Below, piece after piece: positions 47,399 through 55,798 of a stretch of 64,000 nucleotides of DNA. The notes below the pieces were generated by a model. It ran no database searches. It saw only the letters and a program-made list of their open reading frames with translations, and was not told where the DNA came from. The translations under genes were made by a program, and so were the position numbers. The DNA comes from JANNPJ01 sp965200525. GTDB taxonomy: Bacteria; Actinomycetota; Actinomycetes; Actinomycetales; Kineosporiaceae. Location of the stretch: positions 2,232,001 to 2,296,000 of the forward strand of contig OZ241368.1 in NCBI GenBank assembly GCA_965200525.1, read 5' to 3'. Numbering within the stretch: the first letter of the stretch is position 1; each line of letters opens with the position of its first letter.

Positions 47399-49284
47399 TG
47401 GTTCAGCCGCCCCTCGATCAGCACGGCTCGGACGGTTCGCAGGTAGCCGGCCAGTTCGGCCTGCACACCGAACCGGTGCCGGAGGACGTCTACGGCAGCT
47501 GGTCGGCCTCGCCCGCACCCGACGGCGCCCACGTGGCGCTGATCTCCGACCGCAGCGGCGAGCCCGCGGTCTGGATCGAGGGCCCGGCCCCCCGGCAGTT
47601 GACCAAGCTCGGGATCAGCCTGCCCCGGGTCTTGACCGTGAGCTGGTCGCCGGACGGCGCCTGGCTGGCCTGCGTCACCGCGGCCGCCGGCTCGTCGCGC
47701 AACGAGGTCTGGGTGGTCCGCCCGGACGGCACCGACCTGCACCTGGCCGCCGGAGCGGCGCCGGCCACGGCCATGGTCGGTTCCGGGCCCTGGCACGGCT
47801 GGGCGGCCGACGGCCGGTTGCTGGCCACCGAGACCGACGGCCTGATCTCGACCGCCCTGTTGATCGAGCCGGCTTCGGGGGTGCGGCACTCCCTGACCGC
47901 GGCCCCGCTGACGGCGCTGCTCGACTACTGCCCGACCGCCGGTCGCGCCCTGTTGCGGGTCGGCCCGCGCGGGTACCGACACCTGGAGGTGCTGGACGTC
48001 GGGTCCGGCCGGCAGCGCCCGGTCGAGACCGGCACCGGCGAGGGCAGCACCGAGCGTGGTTGCCTGTCCGCCGACGGCTCGGTGGTCTACGCCAGTTCGG
48101 ACGTCGGTCGGGACCGGGCCGCCCTGGTCGCGGTCCCGGTCGACGGATCGGCGTCGGTGGTGGCGGCCCGGGAGGACGCCGAACTGCAGGACATCGCCCT
48201 GGCCGTGGACGGCGCGAGCGCCGTCCTGCTCTGGAACGTCTGCGGCGGGACCAGCGCGGTCAGCCTGCTCGACCTGGCCTCCTCCCGGCAGGAGCCGGTG
48301 ACCCCGCTACCCCGGGACGTCGTCGACGAGTGCCGGCTGGCCCCGGACGGCAAGACCCTGCTGCTGACCGCCGAGGACTGGGCCGACCCGCGGGGAGTCT
48401 GGACCCTCGACCTGGTCTCCGGCACGGCCACCCCCTTGAGCAGCCGGGGGGACGGCGAGCTGCGGGGCTCGCGGGGGGCGACCGCGGCCACCGTCGACAC
48501 CGCCGACCTGACCCGGCCGGAACTGCGCCGGCTGCGCTCGGCCGACGGCCTGGAGCTGACCGGCTGGCTCTACCGGCCGGCGCGGCCGGGCCCGTGGCCG
48601 ACGATGATCCACCTGCACGGCGGGCCCGAGGCCCAGGAGCGGCCGGTCTACAACTCGCTGTTCCAGTCCCTGGTAGCGGCCGGGATCGCGGTGTTCGCGC
48701 CGAACGTGCGCGGCTCGTCCGGTTTCGGCCGGGCGTTCCTGACCGCGGACGACCGGGAGGGCCGGTACGGGGCGATCGCCGACGTCGCCGCCTGCGTGCA
48801 GCACATCGTCGAGACCGGCGTGGCCGATCCGGACCGGATCGGCTGCATGGGCCGCTCCTACGGCGGCTACCTGACCCTGGCCGCGCTGGTCTGGCACCCG
48901 GACCTGTTCGCGGTCGGGGTGGACATCTGCGGCATGGCCGACTTCGAGACCTTCTACCAGCACACCGAACCCTGGATCGCCGCCGCGGCCGAGGCCAAGT
49001 ACGGCCACCCGCAGGACGACGCAGCCCTGCTGCGGGAGCTGTCGCCGATCCACCGGATCGACCGGCTGCGGGCTCCGCTGCTGGTGGTACACGGCGACGA
49101 GGACACCAACGTGCCGGTGGAGGAGGCCGAACAGGTCGTGGCCGCTCTGGCCGCTCGCGGAATACCCCACCGGTACCTGCTTTTCGCCGGCGAGGGGCAC
49201 GAGCTGCTGGCCACCGAGAACCGGGTCGCGTTCGTCCAGGCGACCGTCGGCTGGGCCGGGCACCACCTCGGCGTTCCCGCCTGA
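47398..49284 (+). CDS. S9-family prolyl oligopeptidase-like peptidase
   Basis: A 628-residue two-domain hydrolase. The first ~370 residues are a beta-propeller of repeated strands (SWSPDGAWLACVT, CLSADGSVVYASSD, RLAPDGKTLLLTAED). The alpha/beta-hydrolase part carries the triad Ser487 (GRSYGG), Asp569 (HGDEDTNV) and His601 (GEGHEL). There is no signal peptide, so it works in the cytoplasm. ATG 47398 overlaps the amidotransferase stop by one base. A peptidase coupled to amide-forming enzymes probably recycles or trims their peptide product. Confidence 0.92.
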   Translation: MVQPPLDQHGSDGSQVAGQFGLHTEPVPEDVYGSWSASPAPDGAHVALISDRSGEPAVWIEGPAPRQLTKLGISLPRVLTVSWSPDGAWLACVTAAAGSSRNEVWVVRPDGTDLHLAAGAAPATAMVGSGPWHGWAADGRLLATETDGLISTALLIEPASGVRHSLTAAPLTALLDYCPTAGRALLRVGPRGYRHLEVLDVGSGRQRPVETGTGEGSTERGCLSADGSVVYASSDVGRDRAALVAVPVDGSASVVAAREDAELQDIALAVDGASAVLLWNVCGGTSAVSLLDLASSRQEPVTPLPRDVVDECRLAPDGKTLLLTAEDWADPRGVWTLDLVSGTATPLSSRGDGELRGSRGATAATVDTADLTRPELRRLRSADGLELTGWLYRPARPGPWPTMIHLHGGPEAQERPVYNSLFQSLVAAGIAVFAPNVRGSSGFGRAFLTADDREGRYGAIADVAACVQHIVETGVADPDRIGCMGRSYGGYLTLAALVWHPDLFAVGVDICGMADFETFYQHTEPWIAAAAEAKYGHPQDDAALLRELSPIHRIDRLRAPLLVVHGDEDTNVPVEEAEQVVAALAARGIPHRYLLFAGEGHELLATENRVAFVQATVGWAGHHLGVPA

Positions 49285-49286
49285 AC

Positions 49287-49378
49287 GGACCACTGGGCGC
49301 CAGAAGCGTCGGCTGATCCTTGCCGCAGCCCTGATTGAATCGATCGAATGCGCCCTTCTACCGACGTTTCTGGCGGTC
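49287..49378. terminator. long imperfect palindrome after the ligase operon
   Basis: CGCCAGAAGCGTCGG (49298-49312) pairs with CCGACGTTTCTGGCG (49361-49375) with one G-T difference; an outer GGAC/GTCC adds to the stem. The spacer is 48 bases. It begins just after the peptidase stop and ends 15 bases before the DUF4037 start. The outer arm sequence is shared with the element at 36719-36801, indicating a dispersed repeat family. Confidence 0.6.
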
Positions 49379-49393
49379 CCCTACCCTACAATC

Positions 49394-50422
49394 GTGCCCA
49401 CCTTCACCCGAGCGGCCAACCTCTGCCGAGCCTTCCACGCCGAAGTTCTGGCGCCGTTGTTCGCCGATGTGCCCCATGAGGCAGGCCTTTTCGGAGCCGG
49501 CTCGGACGTGCTGGGGTTCGACACCGAACGCTCGACCGACCACGACTGGGGCCCCCGGGCCTGCGTCTTCGTCCACCCCGACCAGGTGGCGGCCACGACC
49601 GCCCGGATCGAGGCGGCACTGCCGCCGACCTACCAGGGGTGGCCGTTGCGCATCGGTCGGGACGGCGAGTTCGCACCTCACCAGGTCACGGTCGGCGTCT
49701 GGGACCAGTGGCTGACCGCCCACCTGGGCTTCGACGCGACCGGCGAGCTGAGCCCGGCCGACTGGCTGGTGATCCCCCAGCAGCGGCTGCTCGAGGTGGT
49801 GGCCGGCCCGGTCTTCGCCGACCCGGTCGGCGTCCTGGCCGGGGCCCGGGCCCGGCTGGCCTGGTACCCGGACGACGTGTGGTGGTGGCTGCTGGCCTGC
49901 CAGTGGCGCCGGATCGCCCAGGAGGAACCGTTCGTCCAGCGCACGGCCGAGGTCGGTGATCACCTCGGATCGGCCGTGGTGGCGGCCCGGCTGGTGCGCG
50001 ACGCGATCCGGTTGGCCCTGCTGATCGCCCGCCGCTACGCGCCGTACAGCAAGTGGCTGGGCTCGGCCTTCGCCCGGCGGCCGCACCCGGACGGCCTCGA
50101 CCGGCAGCTCGCCGCCGTCCTCACCGCACCCGACGCCACCGCTCGGCAGCAGGCCCAGGTGGCGGCGTTCGAGACCCTGGCCCGCCGGTACCTGGCCCTG
50201 CCCGGCACGGGCCGGCTCGACCCGTCGGCCCGCCCGTTCCACGACCGCCCGGCCCTGGTGCTCGGAGCCGACCGGTTCGTCGACGACTGCCGGCGCCGGG
50301 TCGCCGATCCTCGGCTGCGCGGCCTGCCGCTGATCGGATCGGTCGACCAGTTCGCCGACAACACCGACCTGACCACCGACCCGGCCCGGCTCCAGCGCTT
50401 GCGCGTGCTCTACTCGGGCTGA
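49394..50422 (+). CDS. DUF4037 nucleotidyltransferase-like protein
   Basis: A 342-residue protein. The segment FGAGSDVLGFDTERSTDHDWGPR (positions ~33-55) has the GS...D.D layout of a nucleotidyltransferase active site and identifies DUF4037. The C-terminal half is alpha-helical with a Trp-rich stretch (WYPDDVWWWLLACQWRRIAQEE). The role is unknown; nucleotidylation of a small molecule or protein is plausible. It starts at GTG 49394 with no ribosome binding site, so initiation may be leaderless or start elsewhere. It converges with the sigma-factor gene 6 bases away. Confidence 0.85.
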   Translation: MPTFTRAANLCRAFHAEVLAPLFADVPHEAGLFGAGSDVLGFDTERSTDHDWGPRACVFVHPDQVAATTARIEAALPPTYQGWPLRIGRDGEFAPHQVTVGVWDQWLTAHLGFDATGELSPADWLVIPQQRLLEVVAGPVFADPVGVLAGARARLAWYPDDVWWWLLACQWRRIAQEEPFVQRTAEVGDHLGSAVVAARLVRDAIRLALLIARRYAPYSKWLGSAFARRPHPDGLDRQLAAVLTAPDATARQQAQVAAFETLARRYLALPGTGRLDPSARPFHDRPALVLGADRFVDDCRRRVADPRLRGLPLIGSVDQFADNTDLTTDPARLQRLRVLYSG

Positions 50423-50428
50423 CGTAGA

Positions 50429-52648
50429 TCAGGGCCGGGCAAACTCGAGCCGGACCAGTTGCTGGGCCCCGGTGGCCGGGTGGAAGTAGCTCAGGTATTG
50501 GACCAGGCCGTTCTTCTCGGCGTACTCCGGGTGCGCGAACAGGGCATAGTTGACCGCCCCGCCGCCGGCCGTGGTGAACGCGGTCCGGCCACCGGACCAG
50601 GGCCCGAACGGCGATCCGCCGACCTGGTACTTCACGGTGTTGCTGCCGTAGGGCAGGTACACGTTCAGGTAGGCCTTGAGCGCGGCGTCGTAAAACACGC
50701 TCTGGCCGGCCGAGCCCGGGTCGATCACGTGGGCGGCGCTCTCGGCGTCCACCTGCCAGTGCCCGCTGGCGAAGAAGCGCCACCGGGAGCGGTCGGTGAG
50801 GGCGGCCAGCGGCACCCGGCCGAGCTTGCAGCCGTAGGAGCAGTCGCCGTAGGCGTACAGCTCGCCGCCGACCACCAGCGCGGCCGAACTGAACCCGCCG
50901 CTGTCCGGGAAGAACAGCGTCGGGTCGGCGCCCTCGACACTGCTGATCGGGCCGCGACCGGTGGCCTTCAACCGCGACACCGTGCCGGTTTGCATGTCGA
51001 TCGCGGCGATCCCGGTTCCCAGCCCCTGGCCCAGCGGCCCCGAACAGGGCTGGTCGGCGGCGGCGCCACGGCAGAGTTTGCCGTAGAACACCAGCACCCG
51101 GCCGTGTTTCGGGTCGGCCACCACCGGGCCGGGCCAGAACGCGAACCGGGCCCCGCAGTACCGGTCCGACGCCGCCGTGCAGCCGGGCGAGTTGTGGGCC
51201 TTCTCGAAGGCCTTCTCGGCGCCGGTCAACGGCAGCAGTGGCACGGGCGTCTGGCCGGAGTTCACCGTGACCGGGTTGCCCGACGCCAGACTGATCCCGT
51301 CGGCGGCCCGCAGGTCGGTGGTGACGGCGCCGCTGTTGGACAGGAAGCCCCAGGGGTTCTTCAGCGTGGTGTCGTCGAAGATCCAGACCGAGCGGCCGGC
51401 GTACCCGGTGCTCTGCCCGTTGTCCCGGCCTGCCACCCGCTTGTTCTGCCGGATCGGGCCGAGCTCGGTCGCCGAGCGCACATCGGGCCCGGCCGGGACT
51501 GTTGTGGAGAAGGGGGCGACCGCCGGCGAGACCGTTCCACCGACTGACGATTTCGGACCAACCGGCCGGCTCGGAATCGCCGTCGGGGCGGCCCGCGTGG
51601 TCGGCGCTGCAGAAGACGGGGGTGTCGGCATCGCCGTGGTCTGGACCGTAACGGTGACCGCTCGCGCCCCCGGAGCCGGATCGGGTCGGTGGTGCGCATA
51701 GCTCACCGCGCCCCCGGCCAGCAGCACGGTGGCGACCAGGGCCCCGGCCGCCTTGGCCCCGATCAGCGACGAGGCGAACCCGGCGTGCGACCCCACCACG
51801 GCGCCGCCTCCGGTCGCCGTCCCGGGCGCCGCGGTGAATCCCGTCAGCGCCGAGTGCGACCCGCGAGCGGCCAGACCGGCCGGCAACGCCAGCAGCCCGA
51901 ATCCAGCCAGCAACCGCTCCGGCGGCACCAGCCGGGTCGAGAGCGGACCGCAGTCGGGGCAACCGCGTACGTGCCGGGCCAGCCGCTTGCGCCACAGCGG
52001 CCCGGGCTGCCCGTCCCAGCCGCGCTCGACCCGGGCCAGGTCGGCGCATCCCGGAACCGCGGCCACGGCCCGCACCACCGACCGGGCCGTGTCGAGCTGG
52101 GCCCGCATCCGCTGCACCCGGACCGCGACGTGCGCCGGACTGGTGTTCAGGGCCTCGGCCAGGTCGGCCCGGTCGAGCCGGCCGGCCTGCTCCAACCACC
52201 ACAGCGACAGCAGGTCGCGAAAGTCCGGGTCGAGCCAGCGGGTGGCCTCGGCCACCTCGCGCTGTTCCCGGGTCAGGGCGTCCTGCAGGATGCTCAGACC
52301 GACGAAGTCCGAGGCCGGATCGACCGGGTCGAGCCGCTCCGGCGCGATCGGCGACTGCCGGCCCCGCCGCCGGCCCGCCTGCCGCCGGGCCTCGGCCAGC
52401 CGGCTGAGCGCGATCGAGATCACCCACGGCCGCAGGCTCTCGGGCCGGCGCAGCTCCGGCAGGCCGTCGAGCATCCGCAACATCGTGTCCTGGACGACGT
52501 CGTCCACCTCGAGATCGCGTTCCGTGGCCCGCCCGACGACGGTGTAGACCAGCGGCAGGTAGCCGGCCACCAGCGCCTCCAGGGCCGGCCGGTCACCGCC
52601 CCGAGCCGCCAGGACGACGTCCGCGGCGGGCAGCTCAGTCAGGTCCAC
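50429..52648 (-). CDS. ECF sigma factor fused to zinc anti-sigma motif, membrane helix and extracellular domain
   Basis: A 739-residue single chain. Residues ~21-90 form sigma region 2 (LVYTVVGRATERDLEVDDVVQDTMLRML) and ~120-185 region 4 (DLAEALNTSPAHVAVRVQRMRAQL). C201-X24-H226-X3-C230-X2-C233 is the spacing of a zinc-binding anti-sigma (ZAS) domain. A hydrophobic helix at ~297-316 crosses the membrane, followed by a Thr/Pro-rich stalk and a ~340-residue outer domain resembling DUF4185 beta-propellers (WIFDDTTLKNPWGFLSNSG, FAFWPGPVVADPKHGRVLVFYGKL). Membrane-tethered ECF groups are known, but this order merges sigma, anti-sigma and sensor in one protein. It starts at ATG 52648. Confidence 0.88.
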   Translation of the reverse strand: MDLTELPAADVVLAARGGDRPALEALVAGYLPLVYTVVGRATERDLEVDDVVQDTMLRMLDGLPELRRPESLRPWVISIALSRLAEARRQAGRRRGRQSPIAPERLDPVDPASDFVGLSILQDALTREQREVAEATRWLDPDFRDLLSLWWLEQAGRLDRADLAEALNTSPAHVAVRVQRMRAQLDTARSVVRAVAAVPGCADLARVERGWDGQPGPLWRKRLARHVRGCPDCGPLSTRLVPPERLLAGFGLLALPAGLAARGSHSALTGFTAAPGTATGGGAVVGSHAGFASSLIGAKAAGALVATVLLAGGAVSYAHHRPDPAPGARAVTVTVQTTAMPTPPSSAAPTTRAAPTAIPSRPVGPKSSVGGTVSPAVAPFSTTVPAGPDVRSATELGPIRQNKRVAGRDNGQSTGYAGRSVWIFDDTTLKNPWGFLSNSGAVTTDLRAADGISLASGNPVTVNSGQTPVPLLPLTGAEKAFEKAHNSPGCTAASDRYCGARFAFWPGPVVADPKHGRVLVFYGKLCRGAAADQPCSGPLGQGLGTGIAAIDMQTGTVSRLKATGRGPISSVEGADPTLFFPDSGGFSSAALVVGGELYAYGDCSYGCKLGRVPLAALTDRSRWRFFASGHWQVDAESAAHVIDPGSAGQSVFYDAALKAYLNVYLPYGSNTVKYQVGGSPFGPWSGGRTAFTTAGGGAVNYALFAHPEYAEKNGLVQYLSYFHPATGAQQLVRLEFARP

Positions 52649-52662
52649 AGTTTCTCACCGTT

Positions 52663-52712
52663 CGGTTCGTCGGTCGGCACCCGAGGATGCCATCCCTCCC
52701 ATAGACGAACCG
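52663..52712 (-). promoter_or_regulatory. inverted repeat in the sigma-factor leader
   Basis: CGGTTCGTC (52663-52671) and GACGAACCG (52704-52712) are perfect 9-base arms with a 32-base spacer, 15-64 bases upstream of the sigma-factor start. On the minus strand the distal arm runs into CGTCTA, reminiscent of ECF -10 elements, but no GGAAC-type -35 was found at the right distance. Confidence 0.3.
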
Positions 52713-52758
52713 ACGGCGAGCGGATAACACTTTTCGCCCGACTCTTCCGGTGGTCGGC

Positions 52759-53280
52759 TCAGCCCATCGTGCGGGCGCCGTCCAGGCTCTCGCGCAGGAT
52801 GTCGGCGTGACCGGAGTGCTGGGCGGTCTCACCGATCAGGTGGGTCAGCACCATCCGGGCCGACCAGCGCGCCCCCGGCTCGAACCAGGGCGCGATCGGC
52901 AGGGCGTGATCGGCGCCGAGGTCGGGCACGGCCAGCACGATCTTCTCGGTCGACGCGGCCACCTCGGCGTACTCGGCCAGCACTCCGGCCAGCGTCTCGC
53001 CCGGCTGTATCTGGAACTCCCGGTTCCGGTTCTCAGCGTTGTAGTCCTCGGCCTTGGGCATCGCCGTCGCCCCGTGCACGATGAACTGGGCCCAGCCCCG
53101 CTCGGTCTCGGCGACGTGCTTGATCAGCCCGCCCAGGCAGAGCTCGCTGGCCGGGACCAGGTGGGCGCCGGCCTGCTCGTCGGTCAGGTCGCGGACCGTG
53201 TACCGCAGGAAGAACCGCCGCTGGGCGAGCGCTGCCAGCAGTTCGGTGTGCTCCCGGGTGATGGTGTCGGTGCTGGTCAT
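52759..53280 (-). CDS. DinB-superfamily protein
   Basis: A 173-residue four-helix-bundle protein of the DinB/DUF664 group. The expected helix 1 (LLAALAQRRFFLRYTVRDLTDEQA), LIKHVAETERGWAQFIVHG with the first metal-ligand His, and LTHLIGETAQHSGHADILRE with the C-terminal His pair are all present. Actinobacterial members often use mycothiol or act as hydrolases; the substrate is unknown. It starts at ATG 53280 with GGAGACCAGCG upstream. Confidence 0.9.
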   Translation of the reverse strand: MTSTDTITREHTELLAALAQRRFFLRYTVRDLTDEQAGAHLVPASELCLGGLIKHVAETERGWAQFIVHGATAMPKAEDYNAENRNREFQIQPGETLAGVLAEYAEVAASTEKIVLAVPDLGADHALPIAPWFEPGARWSARMVLTHLIGETAQHSGHADILRESLDGARTMG

Positions 53281-53366
53281 CGCTGGTCTCCATCTGTTCG
53301 GAACGGGCTGACCAGACCAATCTAGAGAGCAATCAGGTCAGCTTCGTTCCGCATTGACCGCGGGTT

Positions 53367-53591
53367 TCAGTCCTCCGGCAACAGGTGGTCGAACTCGCCC
53401 TTCTTGGCGCCGTCCAGCCAGGCGTCCCACTCGGCCGGGGTGAACCGCAGGGTGGGGCCGACCTCGCCGTCCTTCGCGTCTCTGACCTCGATCAGGTCGC
53501 CGACCCGCCGCATCTCGACGTACTGCCCGGAATCACCGGCCGTGCTCGAGCGGATCCACCCGATCGCGTCGCTCGTCGTCTCGCTGGTCAT
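53367..53591 (-). CDS. orphan DUF397 protein
   Basis: A 74-residue DUF397 protein (WIRSSTAGDSGQYVEMRR, IEVRDAKDGEVGPTLRFTPAEWDAWLDGAKKGEFD). It starts at ATG 53591 with GGGGAG upstream; the longer frame from 53675 is not needed. Unlike the copy at 20677, no XRE/WhiJ-like gene is adjacent, so it may act with a distant regulator or the one at 19823. Confidence 0.9.
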   Translation of the reverse strand: MTSETTSDAIGWIRSSTAGDSGQYVEMRRVGDLIEVRDAKDGEVGPTLRFTPAEWDAWLDGAKKGEFDHLLPED

Positions 53592-53678
53592 CGCTGTTTC
53601 TCCCCGGGAACGCATCAACGGACACCGTGCCTGCTCATGGTCCACTTCGGGCCGGAGAACGCAAAAGAAATGCATCGA

Positions 53679-54812
53679 TCATGACAGCGCCACGAGCTGG
53701 AACTCCGTGCGGCCGAACCCGGTTCCGTTCACCTGGAGCTCGACGGCGTGCTCGCCCGGGTAGTGCCGGCGGGTGCTGATCGGGGCGAACGAGTGCCGCC
53801 GAACCACGTCGATCCGTTCTCCCGGGGCCAGCGTACGGGTGGTGAGCTTGAACACCCGGGGAGCCAGGGACGAGTTCGCCTTGCGGTAGTGCACGACGTA
53901 GTCGATCGCCACCCGGACCGGCTCCGGGCCCGGGTTGGCCACGCTCAGCGCGAAGCTCAGCTCGCCACCAACCACGACCGCCCCGCCGTCCAGGCTCCGC
54001 CCGCTGACCTGCAGTTGCGTCGGGGCGGTGAACCCGAGCAGGGCCAGGGCCTGCGGGTTGCCCTGCTTGATCAGGGTGCGCAGGGCGTGCCGGACCAGCC
54101 GGGCCGTCTCCTTCGGAGCCTCCGGGCGCGGGGACGCCGACCAGCGGGCCGCGGTGCGCACGGCCAGGTCGGCGTCGGCCCGGCTGAGGTCGTTGAGATG
54201 GTTGGCCACCGAGCGCCGGACGTATTCGGAGTCGTCCTGGTAGAGCTGGTCCAGGACGGCGATGGTGGCCTCGGGCCGGGCGGTCAGGGCCGGCACCCGG
54301 CGGGCCCAGGGCAGCCGCTGCCGGGTCCCCTCGCTGGCCAGCCGCCGGACGTGCTCGTCCGGATGGGTGGTCCAGCCCTCGGCCGCGGCCAGGGTGCGGT
54401 CGAGATCGGCGCCGAGGAAGGTGCGCAGGGCGAACTCGGAGGTCAGCCGGGGAGTCAGCTCGGCCAGCAGAGCCAGCCCGTCGTCGAACTGGGCCGGGGT
54501 GGCCGGGCCGGCCGTCGCCAGCGTGGCCACCGCCTCGGTGACCGGCCAGGTCATCCAGCCGGTGAACGCGGCGTCGTCCAGGGCGGCCCGGATCAGGGCC
54601 TGGAAGTGGTCGTAGCCGGACTCAGGATCAGCCTCGGCATCGGCCAGCAGGGCGTCGCGGACTGCCCGGGCCCGGTCGCTCAGCCCCAGTTCGGCCAGGG
54701 TGCGGGCCGACCGGTGGAGCGCCGTCCAGGGCCGGCCGGGCGCGACCCGGGCGAGCACGGCGGCCAGGCCCCGGACCGCCGGGGCACCGAGCAACTCGTC
54801 CGCGAAAGGCAT
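53679..54812 (-). CDS. AlkD-like HEAT-repeat DNA alkylation repair protein
   Basis: A 377-residue helical-repeat protein. Repeats such as DRTLAAAEGWTTHPDEHVRRLASEGTRQRLPWA and LYQDDSEYVRRSVANHLNDLSRADADLAV are typical of the AlkC/AlkD glycosylase-like family. The last ~100 residues form a beta-rich extension (FALSVANPGPEPVRVAIDYVVHYRK, HAVELQVNGTGF) like the Ig-type tail of AlkC-type enzymes. It may remove alkylated bases or simply bind damaged DNA. It starts at ATG 54812. Confidence 0.85.
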   Translation of the reverse strand: MPFADELLGAPAVRGLAAVLARVAPGRPWTALHRSARTLAELGLSDRARAVRDALLADAEADPESGYDHFQALIRAALDDAAFTGWMTWPVTEAVATLATAGPATPAQFDDGLALLAELTPRLTSEFALRTFLGADLDRTLAAAEGWTTHPDEHVRRLASEGTRQRLPWARRVPALTARPEATIAVLDQLYQDDSEYVRRSVANHLNDLSRADADLAVRTAARWSASPRPEAPKETARLVRHALRTLIKQGNPQALALLGFTAPTQLQVSGRSLDGGAVVVGGELSFALSVANPGPEPVRVAIDYVVHYRKANSSLAPRVFKLTTRTLAPGERIDVVRRHSFAPISTRRHYPGEHAVELQVNGTGFGRTEFQLVALS

Positions 54813-54856
54813 GAGGTCAGCCTGGCAGAGCCCCCCGACAGTTCCGGGGCCGCGCG

Positions 54857-55537
54857 TCAGCCGACGTAGAGCAGCAGGTTGAGCAGGCTGATCGAGAGCA
54901 GGCCGGCCGTCACCAGGGCGCAGGTCAGCACGGCCTGGGCGAAAGGGATCACGGCCCGGAACCGGCTGCGCCCCAGAATCAGCAGCAGCAGGACGCCGAC
55001 GGCCACCTGGGCCCACCAGTACCCGGTGGTCCGGTCGGCGACGGGCTGGTCGAGCGCGGTCAGCCCGTGACCGGCCTCACCGATCAGCACGCCGCTGATC
55101 AGCCCGGCGCCGAGCGCGGCCGGGCCGGCCGCGGCCGACCGCAGCCAGTAGGCGGCCAGGCCCAGCACCGGCCCGATGAAGACGGCGGCCAGGCCCCAGT
55201 ACTCGATCGTGGCCGGTGCCGAGGGGTATCCGCGCAGCGCGTCGGCCGCGACGTAGCCGGTCAGCAACGCGATCAGGGCCAGAGCTCCGGCGACGGCCGC
55301 GGTCCACGATCGGCGAGCCCCGAGGGCGGTACCGGTGGCGATCAGCACCCACGGCCCGGCCGAGTTGGCCAGCGGCGCGACCGCCGCGGGCAACTGCCCC
55401 TGGCCGTACGCGGTCAGGGCACCGGCGCCGAGCCCGACGGCGGCGACCGCGACCGCCCCGGCCACCTGCCGGCCGGTGATCTCGATCCTCGCCGCGCGCA
55501 GGCCCGGTGGCACCGGAACCCAGGTCTGAACGCTCAT
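54857..55537 (-). CDS. polytopic membrane protein (DUF6518-like)
   Basis: A 226-residue protein with about seven hydrophobic helices from residue 28 onward and a short N-terminal part. The segment GLISGVLIGEAGHGLTAL is distinctive; the whole resembles unassigned actinobacterial DUF6518 proteins, though that assignment is tentative. It starts at ATG 55537 with CGGGAG upstream and is followed after 44 bases by the AlkD-like gene in the same direction. Confidence 0.75.
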   Translation of the reverse strand: MSVQTWVPVPPGLRAARIEITGRQVAGAVAVAAVGLGAGALTAYGQGQLPAAVAPLANSAGPWVLIATGTALGARRSWTAAVAGALALIALLTGYVAADALRGYPSAPATIEYWGLAAVFIGPVLGLAAYWLRSAAAGPAALGAGLISGVLIGEAGHGLTALDQPVADRTTGYWWAQVAVGVLLLLILGRSRFRAVIPFAQAVLTCALVTAGLLSISLLNLLLYVG

Positions 55538-55798
55538 GACGACTCCCGAGGCTCGGCCGGACACCTTTCCTGACTTCAGTCAGCCAACCAGCCGGGCCCC
55601 GGCCTGCGCGTCAGCCCCAGGGCGGATCCGTCGTCCCCCGTTCGTCAGCCCTGAGGTGGAGCTGGGTTTCGCGCGGCGACCACCACCGGCCGTCGGAGGG
55701 AGGGATCAGCCGAACGGTCGGGCTTGTCGGTTTCGTGGCTCATTCGTCCACCCCCCGGGTCATCCTCAGTTCAGGAGAATCACGGGGAGGAGTCACTG

